From NCBI GenBank assembly GCA_018340805.1, contig JACMZG010001863.1, positions 50,299,438-50,363,437 of the forward strand: DNA of 64,000 nucleotides, written 5' to 3'. The position numbers and the translations under genes are program-made. This document shows, one piece after another, positions 34,051 to 45,834 of this stretch. Source of the DNA: Microvelia longipes. Lineage: Eukaryota > Arthropoda > Insecta > Hemiptera > Veliidae. The first letter of the stretch is position 1. The number at the start of each line of letters is the position of its first letter. The notes under the pieces were generated by a model. It ran no database searches. It worked only from the letters and a program-made list of their open reading frames with translations, and had not been told where the DNA came from.

Positions 34051-34279
34051 TATTTAACGCTATATCAAATCTAAATTTTAGTGATAAGAACACTAAGATA
34101 ACTGTTAAAATAAAATGAATGTTTTGTGACTTGATAATTATTTATTTACATCAAATTATAAGCAGTGGTTTATCGAAGTTAAAACTGTCGTAATAAAAGT
34201 TTAAAAACTAATTTCAGCATAGTTTTTTAATTATTGATTTTGGAGAATTTTGTTACCGATTTGGACTTTATTTAACAAC

Positions 34280-34337
34280 ATGGCTCGAGGTGGTGTTATT
34301 CTTTTATCCATCATTTGTATGGAACTCTTAACTGAAG
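34280..34337 (+). CDS. First coding exon of a putative secreted or membrane protein
   Basis: The ATG at 34280 sits in a good initiation context (ACAACATGG). It opens MARGGVILLSIICMELLTEG, a short basic start followed by a hydrophobic core (VILLSIIC), as in a cleavable signal peptide. After 19 codons plus one base the sequence reads GAAG|GTTAGT, a consensus 5' splice site giving a phase-1 junction. Signal-peptide exons ending in phase 1 are typical of cell-surface and extracellular proteins, including immunoglobulin-superfamily genes. The reading frame continues only a few codons into the intron, as expected. A CpG-rich promoter-like block lies upstream. No downstream exon was identified in the window, so the first intron would exceed 29 kb. 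The protein family cannot be named from this exon. The alternative is a chance ATG before a chance GT. Confidence 0.5.
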
Positions 34338-34849
34338 GTTAGTTTATATCCTAACATTTTATTATTAATCACTTGTTAAAGTGTATATTTGTTAAAATAT
34401 ACTTCGAACTTTATTTTTAAATTTCATTTTATTTCTTGATGTAGGTTAGCACTTAAATGCTGATCATGATTATTATTTTTAAGCGACTGTTATTGTATAC
34501 ACCTAAATATACTGGATTATTTTATTATTTAAACAGCTTAAGTTTAAGTATATCAATTTGATGGCACAACAATTATTGACTTAGCATAATACTAAATTAT
34601 TTCAAATTCGATCTTTAAACTTTTTAATTTAATTTTATTAATGGCTGTATTGGTATTTAGTACAGATTTTATTTGTGGATGATCGTTAGTTTAATTATTA
34701 TACATATTCTTAATCAAATTTAGAGAATAAATTAATCTTGATCCAGTGTGTCTGCGGTTTAAAAATAAGACCCTAAAATCATCTACATTTGTTTAGCCCT
34801 TCTTGGTAGACATTTTATAGCAAAAAAAGAAGTCGGCTAACTAGATAGG
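34338..34849. other. Start of the presumed first intron
   Basis: AT-rich with no repeat family recognised. Confidence 0.4.
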
Positions 34850-34907
34850 GTGGCGGGCCAACGTTGTCTTACTGGTAATGTCTTTGCCTTGCAGACTTTT
34901 TCACTTC
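34850..34907 (+). repeat. tRNA-like fragment, possible SINE head
   Basis: GGTGGCGGGCCAACGTTGTC, then TTACTGGTAATGTCTTTGCC and TTGCAGAC, resembles the D-arm to anticodon half of a tRNA or tRNA-derived SINE (box A-like TACTGGTAATG). No box B follows, so it would be a truncated relic, not a tRNA gene. Confidence 0.35.
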
Positions 34908-34997
34908 AGTCTATTATAAAACTACGTAATGTAATCATATAAAAATTAAAATAGCCAATTATTAAAAAATAAATGTTTTAATATTTTTTTGGTAAAT

Positions 34998-35497
34998 CTT
35001 CGGTATACGGTGCACCCTGTTATCAATACTATATATCGATATATTTTTAGTTACGCGACACGTAAACGAGAACTGAGCATTTTAAAGGTAAGCAGCGTCG
35101 TTAAATTATTAATTATATTTAAAACATTAAAAAAAAACAAACAACAAATAAATGAAAACATTAACAACAAAAATATAATAAAAAACCTGAAAGTAAAAAA
35201 CACAAAATACGTAAAAAATACGCGTAACATAAAATTAGATGTGGTGTATCATCGATTATTCTTATGAAAACATAGTTAAAACATTATAAAAACTTAAAAA
35301 AAATATGAAAATAGTTATAAACCATTTTACAACAAATAAATAAAAACACAAACAACAAAAAAACATTTAAAAAAAATAATAAAATATGTTTATAAACGTA
35401 AAAGAAAAGGCATATATCAATTATTCCTACGTCATATCTCTAAACTAAAAATATATCGATATATAGTATTGATAGCAGGGTGCACCGTATACCGAAG
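34998..35497. mobile_element. 500-bp MITE with 53-bp terminal inverted repeats
   Basis: The left end CTTCGGTATACGGTGCACCC and right end GGGTGCACCGTATACCGAAG are complementary. The match extends 53 bp (34998-35050 and 35445-35497) with one mismatch and includes the palindrome TATATATCGATATATTT. The interior is AT-rich with two similar blocks containing AACAACAAATAAAT. A 92-codon frame at 34989-35267 is low-complexity and not a transposase. No convincing target-site duplication is visible, so the superfamily stays open. Confidence 0.85.
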
Positions 35498-36299
35498 TTC
35501 AGCCATTTTTTTAATAATTTATAGGTAGATTATTTTGTGTTGAAAAAATGAAGTACTTATAAGGTCGAGCCAGATTCTGATTCATAAAACTGTTTATTTA
35601 ATATCTTTGATCTTTGTTATTTAGTTTCCATAATTATTTGTCTGCGATTGGCCAATAAAAAGAGATAATCACAACCATTACGCGAAAATGCCGTTTAATT
35701 TCAAATACATAATATAAATAGGAGAAACAGACGCTGTTAAATCTTTTAGTAGGTGTATTTCATATAGATTTTAATGGTTTCTTAACTGTAACTTGTTTTT
35801 AACTGAAATTATTTCGATATTGTTAAGGATTTTTCCAAATTGCAAATACTCTTTCGCAAAATCAATTACAGAAATAGAATATATTATGTCGATACATATT
35901 TATTTTTTGATGTTACAAATGTTAAGAGACCTAGAGAAACAGATCCCGGTTGCTTAATTAATTCAATTGCGTTAAAAATAACATGTATGGATTGAAATTC
36001 GAATAAACCAATTCTTTGAACCGATAAAAGCCGTGTCTCTGTCTGTATTATTTCTCGGAACTATCTTCACTGCTTTTTTTGTGTTATTTAATTTTGGTAA
36101 ATTTGATATCAAGTTTCTATAGAATTTATAATAATGCACAAATGGACAAATATTTAAAATTTTTCCCTTACCTTTTTAACTCGCTTTTATGATTAAAATG
36201 CGTCTATGAAAATGTATTCTTTTGGAAAGCAAACTTTTTTGTGTAATTGATAACATTGAATATAAGTTTACTTAACTTTTATTTCCATCAATATACATT
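35498..36299. other. AT-rich stretch, nothing recognised
   Basis: No supported feature. Confidence 0.45.
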
Positions 36300-36510
36300 C
36301 TAATTAAACGAACGCCGTTGAATTTTGAGATGGCGTGTATGTTTTGTACTTTTCACGATAACTGCCGTAAACATTGACTGATTTTAATGAAACTTAGTTT
36401 AATTGTTGTAATAATTAGTGTTCAGAGCTGTAAATGTTTTGGTTACTGTGTAACCAATAATTTCAAAATGGTAGCCAATATAAAATCAATAATAATTAGA
36501 GCAAATAAAT
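36300..36510 (+). repeat. Diverged Family B left-end fragment
   Basis: AAACGAACGCCGTTGAATTT, then CACGATAACTGCCGTAAACA, TTGACTGATTTTAATGAAAC, GTTCAGAGCTGTAAATG and AAAATGGTAGCCAATAT follow the Family B order. The TG tract is lost and divergence is high. Confidence 0.6.
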
Positions 36511-36620
36511 TAGGATGACGAAGTGAAGCAATTTTTTTGACTACTCTGACTTTTAGCCGACTCCTTTTAGCTTTTAGGGGGGGGGGAGTGGCTTTTTTGA
36601 AATGGGGACTCACTGATCAC

Positions 36621-36622
<2 letters not shown>

Positions 36623-36688
<66 letters not shown>
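36623..36688. repeat. TA microsatellite
   Basis: About 33 uninterrupted AT dinucleotides, directly before a Family A 3' end. Confidence 0.95.
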
Positions 36689-36690
<2 letters not shown>

Positions 36691-36691
36691 T

Positions 36692-36908
36692 GGTTTATAT
36701 AGGGTGATTGCTGGGAATAAAACTGATGTGTTTACTATCTTAGGGCGAGCGACGCGAGTTGGAAGAGTTAATGCAGTATTTATTAATTTGTATATTCCGA
36801 GGACGAGTAAAGCGAGTCTGCAGAAAGGATTTTATTGTGGAGGATGAGAATAGCAAATCTGATGTGATGAGGAAAAGTTACGAGGTACCAAGTAACCGAA
36901 TTTTTCTG
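36692..36908 (+). repeat. Family A 3' end (copy A7)
   Basis: Contains GGGCGAGCGACGCGAGTTGG, GAGGACGAGTAAAGCGAGTC, ATAGCAAATCTGATGTGATG and the end CGAGGTACCAAGTAACCG. The 5' two-thirds are replaced by the TA tract. Confidence 0.75.
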
Positions 36909-37189
36909 GTTTTCTAAGGAAATAAGCAAACACTTACATTCAGTGTTTATTCTGTGGATTTGTTTATCAGTAATTTGCTGTTATCAGTCGGCAAAATAAA
37001 ACAGCGGATCTCTTTACATATTAAGTTACTATACAAATTCTTATCTCTATATTATTTTATTAATTTAAACTGACTGTATAAAAAAAGTGTAGCTCAGTCT
37101 AAAACTAGAGAATCTTGTATTTATATTGCGTTACTTCTTAGAAGTAGTTTAGAAAAATTTTAACTCTTTTTGTTTTATATTTATCCTAA

Positions 37190-37978
37190 AAAAATCGTAC
37201 TTTGGAACTTTTCCTTATTACTTCGGATTTGCTACACTCATCCTCCCTACTTCGGACTCGCTTCGCTCGTCCTCAGATAGTAAATACACCCGTTTCTTTC
37301 CTAGCGTTCACCCATCTAGGCACTGACCACGCTCGATGCCGATTAATTTTATGATCGATGCCACTTAGTTTTATGATCAATCAAAAATTATGAATGTACT
37401 TGTCATATTGAAAAGAAACTTGGTGTACTTATTCATTAAGTAAATGTATATACTGTACTGAATTTCAACTCAATTAGATTATTTAGGGATTTTATCCAAA
37501 TTAAAAAAAACCTATTAAGTTATTTAATAAAATTGAACTAATGCTGATAATAAGATTAAACTTAGCACATATGTTAGTCTTATACATGGCTATATGCGTG
37601 CCAAATCTTAAATTGATGGGAACATTTTTTCGCGTTTACTAATTTTTGCTGAGTCATTATTGTAGTATAAAACTAACAGTATAAACCAATATTTATTAAC
37701 CAATTATTAACCAATATTTATAACCGCAGTATAAAACAATATTTTCCGGAAAGCAAAACTACACCTAGAGACCGATTTTTGTACAAAGATTCTACTCTTT
37801 AGCATATAAATACACTGGGAGGTAGGATCGTTACAGACACATACAGATCTGTGAAGTCTACTCAGTAGGTCTTAAAAACACTTGAAACGGATAAATCCAG
37901 TGACATCCTGATTTTGGATTTTTTTGCAAACAATACTTTTCCTGTATACCTACGGAATAAATGTGGAAAAGTAAAAGG
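37190..37978 (-). repeat. Family A copy A8, near full length
   Basis: Reversed copy from TACTTCGGACTCGCTTCGCT through GGCACTGACCACGCTCGATG, AACTAATGCTGATAATAAG and CTCTTTAGCATATAAATACA to TACCTACGGAATAAATG. The CRE-like block is replaced by a short tandem of AACCAATATTTAT (about 37686-37724). Confidence 0.85.
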
Positions 37979-38769
37979 GGTGTTTGGACAAATGATTTTG
38001 CATTTTTTTTAAATTACTCTACGGGCCAAAAAACCGTGAATATTCTTTTATTACACGTTTCCGAAGTAATGAAATAAAATAAATAAATAAAATACATAAA
38101 TAAATATTATTATAAATGTTTTGTATGATAATATACGTGCATGTTTGATATGATAATAATACTCACATGTTTATAAATATCGAGCATATATTATTATCCA
38201 CGTACGATATAATGTACATGTTTTTTATTGTAATACACATGTGGGCGAATCTGGCGTGATATAAGATATTTTATTTTAATTTATTTTGTATGAAACAAAA
38301 ATAACATCATATAGAGGTATTACATCGTAATAAAATAAAATATTATATAATATATTATTTTTCAACATATGTGCTTATTTCAAAATTGAATTATCTTTTA
38401 ATTAAATTTAAAGAAATAATATAGGACAACTGATATTGCGCAACTTATCTCAGAAATTTGATATTATTGGAAGGGTCTGCATATCTATTGTAATATAATT
38501 AATTATAATTATATTAATAATTAATATAAATAATTATTTTCATGAGCAATAAAAATCATCTCTTGTTTTAGGCTGTAATTTAGCTACTTTCAGCCAGAAA
38601 ATTTTCAGCCAAGTAGTTTTATTATTAGGGCTGTAAAGAAAAACTTGAGGACCTCCGGACTTTTTCCCTGAAATATAATTTTAATTCCGCTTTAATGCTC
38701 TTCTGAGTCCCAATAGTTTTGACTACACACCATTGAATCTATAAAAATCTATTTTGCTTTCAAGAATTG
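37979..38769. other. AT-rich stretch, nothing recognised
   Basis: A/T-rich with palindromic TA-type segments (about 38330-38360, 38485-38530). No gene. Confidence 0.45.
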
Positions 38770-38834
38770 AAAGACTCAACATCTCACCGGCACTGTAGAT
38801 GGCATTATAGCCGAAAGCCGGCTCTGCTCAGAGT
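38770..38834 (+). repeat. Retroelement-tail-like stem-loop
   Basis: CACTGTAGATGGCATTATAG then CCGAAAGCCGGCTCTGC forms a GGC/GCC stem followed by GAAAGC. It parallels the GATGACCT-loop-AGGTTGAAAGC motif in the 10902-11194 palindrome. Similar GATGGC...GCCGAAA tails are common at 3' ends of invertebrate retroelements. Confidence 0.3.
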
Positions 38835-39294
38835 TAAATTAATGCTTATTGGTGGAAAGACGAAGTTGGTGTTGTTAATATTATTTTGCTTTGTTAACAA
38901 TAGAAGAAAAAAAATTTGCTCCAAACCTAATTTTATAAAGTTATTTCATTTTTTTAAAGAAATTTATTATTTCCTTGTTTGGTTTATCAATAAACAAATT
39001 TTTGTTACATTAAAATCTCTTTTTGCATAATCTACCATTATGCTACCTTTAATTTGGCTAGGAGAATAACATATATCGCTGACTTAATTACATACGTCTC
39101 TGTTGTATTTTTACTGACTGATAGACTACTTACACGAGCTGCCAAATATAGGTTGACCAAATCGCCAATTTTAAATTAGTCAAATTGCTTCGACAAGAAC
39201 TATACTGTGTATACATGAAAAGCGCTCGGACATCTAGGTATCCATCCATCCATACTCCACATTTTTTCGATACATGGGATCTGTACGTCCTGGA
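38835..39294. other. Intergenic or intronic stretch
   Basis: No supported gene. The frame at 38767-39030 has no recognisable domain. Confidence 0.45.
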
Positions 39295-39953
<659 letters not shown>

Positions 39954-40346
39954 GCGCTAAAACCTTTAAAGATAACTGACTAAGCTTAAATATAAGTAAC
40001 TAAGCTTTAAACTAGTGCAAATAATAGTGCGTCCTTCTAATTTTAGAGGCATAGTTTTGAACAACCAACTGGATAATTATGCGCATTTCCTTTGAAAAAT
40101 ACAGACAAAATGAGTTACGAGCAGTGCTTGACAATCGAGTAACTGCTTAGGTTCTAAAGCATGAACCGGAACCTTAAGCAAGAAATGGGTTGTTAAGCAC
40201 GGAAACACGAATTCTACATGAAATTCGCCCGACAGCGGACCACCGCGACGGAATTATTTATTTAGTAGTTGTAAACTTATATAAAAAGCACGGAAACACG
40301 CATCAAAGGAAATTCGCCCGACATGCGGACCACCGCGCCAGAATTA
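39954..40346 (+). repeat. Loop plus right arm of the 46-kb palindrome family
   Basis: Fused directly to the preceding foldback. It matches 46102-46502 collinearly: GATAACTGACTAAGCTTAA, TTTAGAGGCATAGTTTTG, ACGAGCAGTGCTTGACAAT, then the doubled block CGAAATTCGCCCGACAGCGG-type / CGGACCACCGCG. The left arm is absent. Frames here and at 46347-46532 are shadows of this repeat. Confidence 0.85.
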
Positions 40347-41574
40347 TTTCTCTTAACAATGGTTCACCGCACCTAAGACAGAAGATAGGGAAGCTAAATA
40401 AGTTCAAATTAAACAAATAAATCAATGAAATGAAGCAATGGATATAATAATTAAAGAAAATATATACAATTAATTGAAAGAAATAAAAAGAAATAACCAA
40501 TCAACTTTCTTTTCAAGTTTCATATTATTGTGATAGGTTTGTTCAACGTAGCATTAAAAGTACTAAAACTTAACTATTTAGAGCCGTAATTTTTCTACTA
40601 AAAAATATGAGTATTTTCATTATTAGTTTTCTTGAAATAACAACTTAAACTGTTTTAGAAAAATGTAGTATTTAATATTCTTTTTGTGAAAGGAACATTT
40701 TGCTTGGAAGAAATTGTCTGTACTTAATACTTTTAAAGGGATTTTCTAAGTTTGAATCGTGGAAAAATTTAGGGAAATTTTATAGATACAGAGCTTCTAT
40801 TTTAATGCACTTTTATGTTTATAATGAATTCGTATTCTTTATTTTTATAAATATTTGTAAAAATCAAATTATTATTATTATAGAATAATAATCAAATCGA
40901 AAAAAAACTTATTATTTAATTTGAGTACTGAGCTAGTAGTTGATAAAAATGAGTTGTTAAAGTACACAAAGTACCCAAAACATATTTTGCAAAAATGTGG
41001 TTTAGAACGTTTTTAGAAAATAAAATTTTCTATTGATTTCAAATTTAATTTTACGTGTTCAATTTTTTTTTAATACGTAATTTCTATTGTAAAAATGAAT
41101 TTATTTTTGTTGGAGGAGTTCTGAGGATTAAGAATAATTTTGGTTATTCTATTTTTGATTTATTTTAAACTCTGAATTTAAATATTGAATCTATTATGTA
41201 ACAATGTTAATTCTATTAATCGTCATGATTAAAGTATTATTTGATGCATTTTAAATTAAACTGGCTACCTTTAGATATGATTATTCTTAGTCATTAATAG
41301 TATTAAAATGCAAATTATCGGTTAGGAAATGAAATATTTTACAAATGTTCTACCTTAATCATTCTTTTTTCCTGATTACTCTTTTTTTAATTAAATTTAA
41401 AAATTTAATTTAAATTAGCTTTTTGCGATTACTTTTTATCGCGTGTGGTATTAAAATTAAATGAAATTTTTGCCCTAACGAAAAGGGAAGGAATATATCA
41501 TCTCAAAGTTAAAGACTACGATAACCCTGGTAATCATATATTTACATACTTACATACATACAAATAACACACAC
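40347..41574. other. AT-rich stretch, nothing recognised
   Basis: No supported gene or repeat. Confidence 0.45.
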
Positions 41575-41604
41575 AATATATATATATATATATAGATATA
41601 TATA

Positions 41605-41638
<34 letters not shown>
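41575..41638. repeat. TA microsatellite, interrupted
   Basis: AT repeats with a few interruptions, next to CATACATACAAATAACACAC. Confidence 0.9.
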
Positions 41639-42864
41639 ACTGATGGAACTACTAACTATCTATTAGTTAAAACATCAATTAATGGTTTTAAGTATTATTA
41701 ATCAAATAAATGTGATTGATTAGGATAAGAGTTAAAAAGCATAGTTAGGAGTGTTGCTTTGGCTACATTACTATTTTTATAACTTGTACCTCCTTTGTCA
41801 GAGGATTAGTATTGTTTGTGACTGGACAAATAGAGGTAAATGCTTCCGTTAAAACTTTCTTGCAACATGGAAGAAGTGTATAATGGATAGAGAAGATAGG
41901 GGTTTAGAATTATCTAACAAAGTTCTCGATACTTTTCGATAGTTTTTGCACCATTTACTTCCAAACCAATTTTATGGACAATCTTACTATATCTCAAGTT
42001 TATTTTATTTTCTTAAACAATAACTGAAACTTTTTACTCGAAACTTTTTATAATGCTTGTAAAGAGTAATGACAGTTTATAAAATGTATCATTCTATAAA
42101 GAATATAATATAAAAAATGTATAGCCTCTATTGTTAAATAAATAAATGCTTGTTTAGTCTTGTACCTCTTAAGAGAGTAAAATTTGAAGAAACTTCATCG
42201 TTTTATAAATCTTAAATTATTAATATTTTGCAATAATAGCTTGTAATAACTATCAAATAATTGCGTAATTGGACAAATATGTACAATTGCAATAGGTATA
42301 ATAATATAATTATACAATTTTTATTACAAAACAAATATTAATTGAAACTAAGTGCTCTTTTTGAACTTAAGATTTGGACGACGTTATTTGTGATCGAATA
42401 TTGACGCTTTAACAACGAAGTCGGTTTTCCAGTACATAGAGTACGTAGAGTGAATTAATCATTGCATAAATATATTATTATACATTTATATGCATAATAC
42501 ATACATTTATATTATTGTGGTTGTATATAATTGAAATTTAATTTTTTTTCTCTCAAATACACAATATTTATTATTATATTATTATCATACATCGTTATAT
42601 AATATTTTTTATAATTTAATAAATTCGTATTCATATGTAACAAAAAAATTCTATGCTCTCCGTACAAACTGAATTTAATGTCAAAACATTCTAGTTACAT
42701 GTAAGTCCAATTATATATATATTTCTGTAAGTACAGTTAGTAATATTTTAGGAATTACTTTCCAAGAAAATATTTTACTGATTTTTTTTTGTGGATCAAT
42801 TTTGTTATTTATAAAATCATTTTTTCTTATTTTAAAGCTAAAAATAATTAGACATTTATCTAAA
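41639..42864. other. AT-rich stretch, nothing recognised
   Basis: No supported gene. Confidence 0.45.
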
Positions 42865-43690
42865 CTAGCAGTGATACCCGAGCTTCGCTCGGCAAAATTT
42901 TATTTATCGAACAACAAATTATTGATTATTCCCTTGAGTACTACAAAAAATAAAAGTTGTTAATAGCTTTAACCACTGTTATTCTTGTAAGCAAGAAAAT
43001 TCCTTGTTTAGGATGTTTTTGTCCATCGGTGATTCTCAAGCCTTGCTTTATGATTGCGTGATAAGTTGCTTCTTTTGATAAGTTTACGATCAAAAAGTGA
43101 ATTCTTAAACCGTGTGTTTTGACTTTTAATGAGAATACAATAATATTCATAACAAAATAGGCCACAAATTGAACAATTCAATATATTGTTATTTGTGGAG
43201 GAATTTCGTTGAGATATATAATGTGGTCAATATGATCCATAAGTCGTTTAATTGTGGAGTTTAGTCAAGATCCGTCGATTTGATTCTAATCTGTAAGCAC
43301 TTAAATTTGGAGTTGCACCATACCCATATTAGTTTCGAACGGGTAACGATAAGACTTAAAAGGTGATTACTCAGACCTATTGAGTAATTAATAGTAATAG
43401 GCTTGACCTATTGAGTAATAGGCTTAGGTGATTACTAAGCCTAGCATTCTAAGTTTAAAGTTTAGTCAAGATTTGTCTCTTTGATTCCGAGCTGTAAGCA
43501 CTCAAAAAATGAATTTTTACACTAATCTCCTACTGTTATTTTAGCATTGATCAAGATCTGAGAGTTTATTACTCCTTCTGATATATATATACTTCAAGTT
43601 TAAACTTTGGTCTAGATCCTTTAAAGAGGTTTCGAGTTATAAGCAACCAAAATTTCAACTTATTTTTTATATATACATACATACCTATAT
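42865..43690. repeat. Degenerate repeat region starting with CTAGCAGTGATACCCGAGCT
   Basis: ACTAGCAGTGATACCCGAGC then TTCGCTCGGCAAAATTTT resembles the ACTAGCTGA...CCGGC lead common in insect dispersed repeats. Downstream, TTTAGTCAAGATCCGTCGAT and TTTAGTCAAGATTTGTCTCT, each followed by TGTAAGCACT(T/C)AAA, mark two to four diverged ~190-bp repeats. A short duplication of ACCTATTGAGTAAT lies at 43377-43420. Confidence 0.45.
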
Positions 43691-43695
43691 ATATA

Positions 43696-43743
43696 TATCC
43701 GTTCGAAAGATAGAGTGTTTACAAGAAAGTGTCTTAAAAATAC

Positions 43744-43842
<99 letters not shown>

Positions 43843-43855
43843 TGTGTGTGTGTGA
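43696..43855. repeat. TA tract with GTTCGAAAGATAGAGTG flank and TG tail
   Basis: CCGTTCGAAAGATAGAGTGT plus TTACAAGAAAGTG (43699-43731) borders a long TA tract (43748-43840) and a short TG run. The bordering sequence is found inverted at 45170-45218 next to another TA tract. Confidence 0.85.
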
Positions 43856-44939
43856 TCTGAGTATTGCCGAAGTGAATAACAGTCTATAGGTCTTATAGCT
43901 ACTACCTTCTTATTTGTGCCTACCATTAATATGTCAGTTTTTTTAATTTATGAACTTCATTCTTTAATTCCTATTATTTTAATAGTTGTTTAGCATCATA
44001 ATTTCAGAAGTTGACTTGTGTTTGATGCTTAAATAATATAAGATACGTAAACGAAGGTCTTCATTTGTTTAAAAGTAACATTACTAGATGAAATACTAAC
44101 ATTTGGACATTCACTCTTAGTTTTTAGTAAATTATATGCGTATAATTTACAAGACTAATTTATATAATAATTTTGTTATTTTTTACTTCAGTTAGTATTT
44201 CTTCTTTTTCTGGAAAATTTGTACTGAATGATATTAAATACCTTAATTTCAACAGCTTAATTTTAATTTAATTATATTATAAAATATAAATTTTTAATCT
44301 TAAATAAATACTTGAAATATTTCTTTTCTCTTCGGTTATATTTTATTAAAATTCTGAGGAAAATATTTTATGAATTTGGATACATACTTTTATTATTTTT
44401 CCCTGCCAGCTCTGCGGGTTATAAAAACTTAAAATGATGTAAATTTTATAATAATTTAAGAGATTTTATTAAATAAAAGTTCACACACACCTTGAATATT
44501 TAGGGTTGAACATTTTTGTGGTTAAACATATTAATTTTAATTTGTGTATCATTACAGAAAATTTACCCAAGGAATAAATTAATATTCCCTAAAACCATAT
44601 AAGATTGAAGATCAATAAAATTTCACTTGATTTTCACTGTAATGAATCTAATGAATAAATCCATTATTGAATTATATTCACATATTTATACAAATTCAAT
44701 AAAAGTATTATTTAAAACAAAATTATAATTTATTATTGTTATATATTTATTTAGTTTCTATAACAGCTCAAAAATATGAATCGAAGCGACCTTACCTCGA
44801 TTCTAAGAAATTATATAAATCATGAGTGTCAGTTTATATTTAAAGAACCTAGATTCTAAAACCATAGTTTTAAATATTTTCCCCAATTTTTTATTATTTT
44901 TTTTAAATTAAGGTGGTCATTCAATTTGAAGCATCTTTT
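43856..44939. other. AT-rich stretch, nothing recognised
   Basis: No supported gene or repeat. Confidence 0.45.
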
Positions 44940-45064
44940 GTAAAATTTCCTTTAATTCGCCTAAGGGATAGGCGTCATGGCGGAATTCGAACCTCGGACC
45001 ACGACACAAATCCGTTCAGAGGTCCCTTATGACGAAAAATACTTTTTTGAAACTTTATATATAC

Positions 45065-45158
<94 letters not shown>

Positions 45159-45222
45159 GATACTATAGTGTATTTCTAAACACTTTCTTGTGTAAACACT
45201 CTATCTTTCGAACGGATTAATA
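44940..45222. repeat. Single foldback arm, TA tract, and inverted GTTCGAAAG flank
   Basis: 44945-45055 matches the left arm of the 39295 foldback (GGATAGGCGTCATGGCGGAA) with several single-base losses. A TA tract (45056-45158) follows. Instead of the matching arm comes the complement of the 43699-43760 flank (CTCTATCTTTCGAACGGAT). This is a junction between two different TA-centred hairpins. Confidence 0.8.
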
Positions 45223-45410
45223 TTTTTTAACCAAACTGGTACAAAAATCAACTTTGGAAGGACACGAACCCTATTGAAAACCAGGTTTTTGTGACGTCAT
45301 TAACCCGGTTTTGCTGAGTCAGCGAAAATTTTCAAAAAATCGGCAAAATTCAGGGTTTAATATTTTTTGCGCTAAAAAAGGTCAATATTTTATGTTTATT
45401 GAGACGCTGA
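45223..45410 (+). repeat. Fragment with the CRE-like block (Family D-like)
   Basis: CAAACTGGTACAAAAATCAA, an exact TGACGTCA (45292-45299) followed by TTAACCCGG, and GCTGAGTCAGCGAAAATTTT keep the order seen in Families A and D. Confidence 0.55.
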
Positions 45411-45770
45411 ATCGAGATGAAACCAGTCCGAAGTCGATACGACCACTATAAGTGACCTAAAAATCGAAAAAAACCATTCTAAATTCCCGAAAACCAAAAT
45501 TTAGGTCGATAAAAAATAAATTTCGAGTAGGGTGTCGTTTTCAATGTAATTTTGGGTGCAGAATCGAATGAAACCAGTCCGAAGTCGATACGACCACTTT
45601 AAGTTACCAAAAAGTCGAAAAAACCACAAAAATTATAGAAAACCAAAATTACGGCCGTTGAAAATTAAATTTCGAGTAGGGTGTCGTTTTCAATGTTTTT
45701 TGGGCCTCTGAGATGAATGCCAGTGGTCCGGAGTCAATACAACCACTCAAACTCAGGGTACCTGGGTTCA
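45411..45770 (+). repeat. ~150-bp tandem repeat, about 2.5 copies
   Basis: GATGAAACCAGTCCGAAGTC then GATACGACCAC, and AAATTTCGAGTAGGGTGTCG then TTTTCAATG recur about 145-150 bp apart. The third unit is partial and diverged (GGTCCGGAGTCAATACAACC). The inverted relative is at 21770-21990. Confidence 0.8.
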
Positions 45771-45834
45771 CATCCTGGAAGGTCGATCATTTTTTATCGT
45801 TTTTTTACCTAATATAAGTTTACAACTAGGAAAT

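Noticed and set aside
34850..34907. Functional tRNA gene
   Set aside because: Only a D-arm-like half is present; no T-arm, acceptor pairing or terminator follows.
34989..35267. 92-codon frame inside the 500-bp MITE
   Set aside because: Asn/Lys/Ile low-complexity, starts in the TIR flank and shows no transposase motif.
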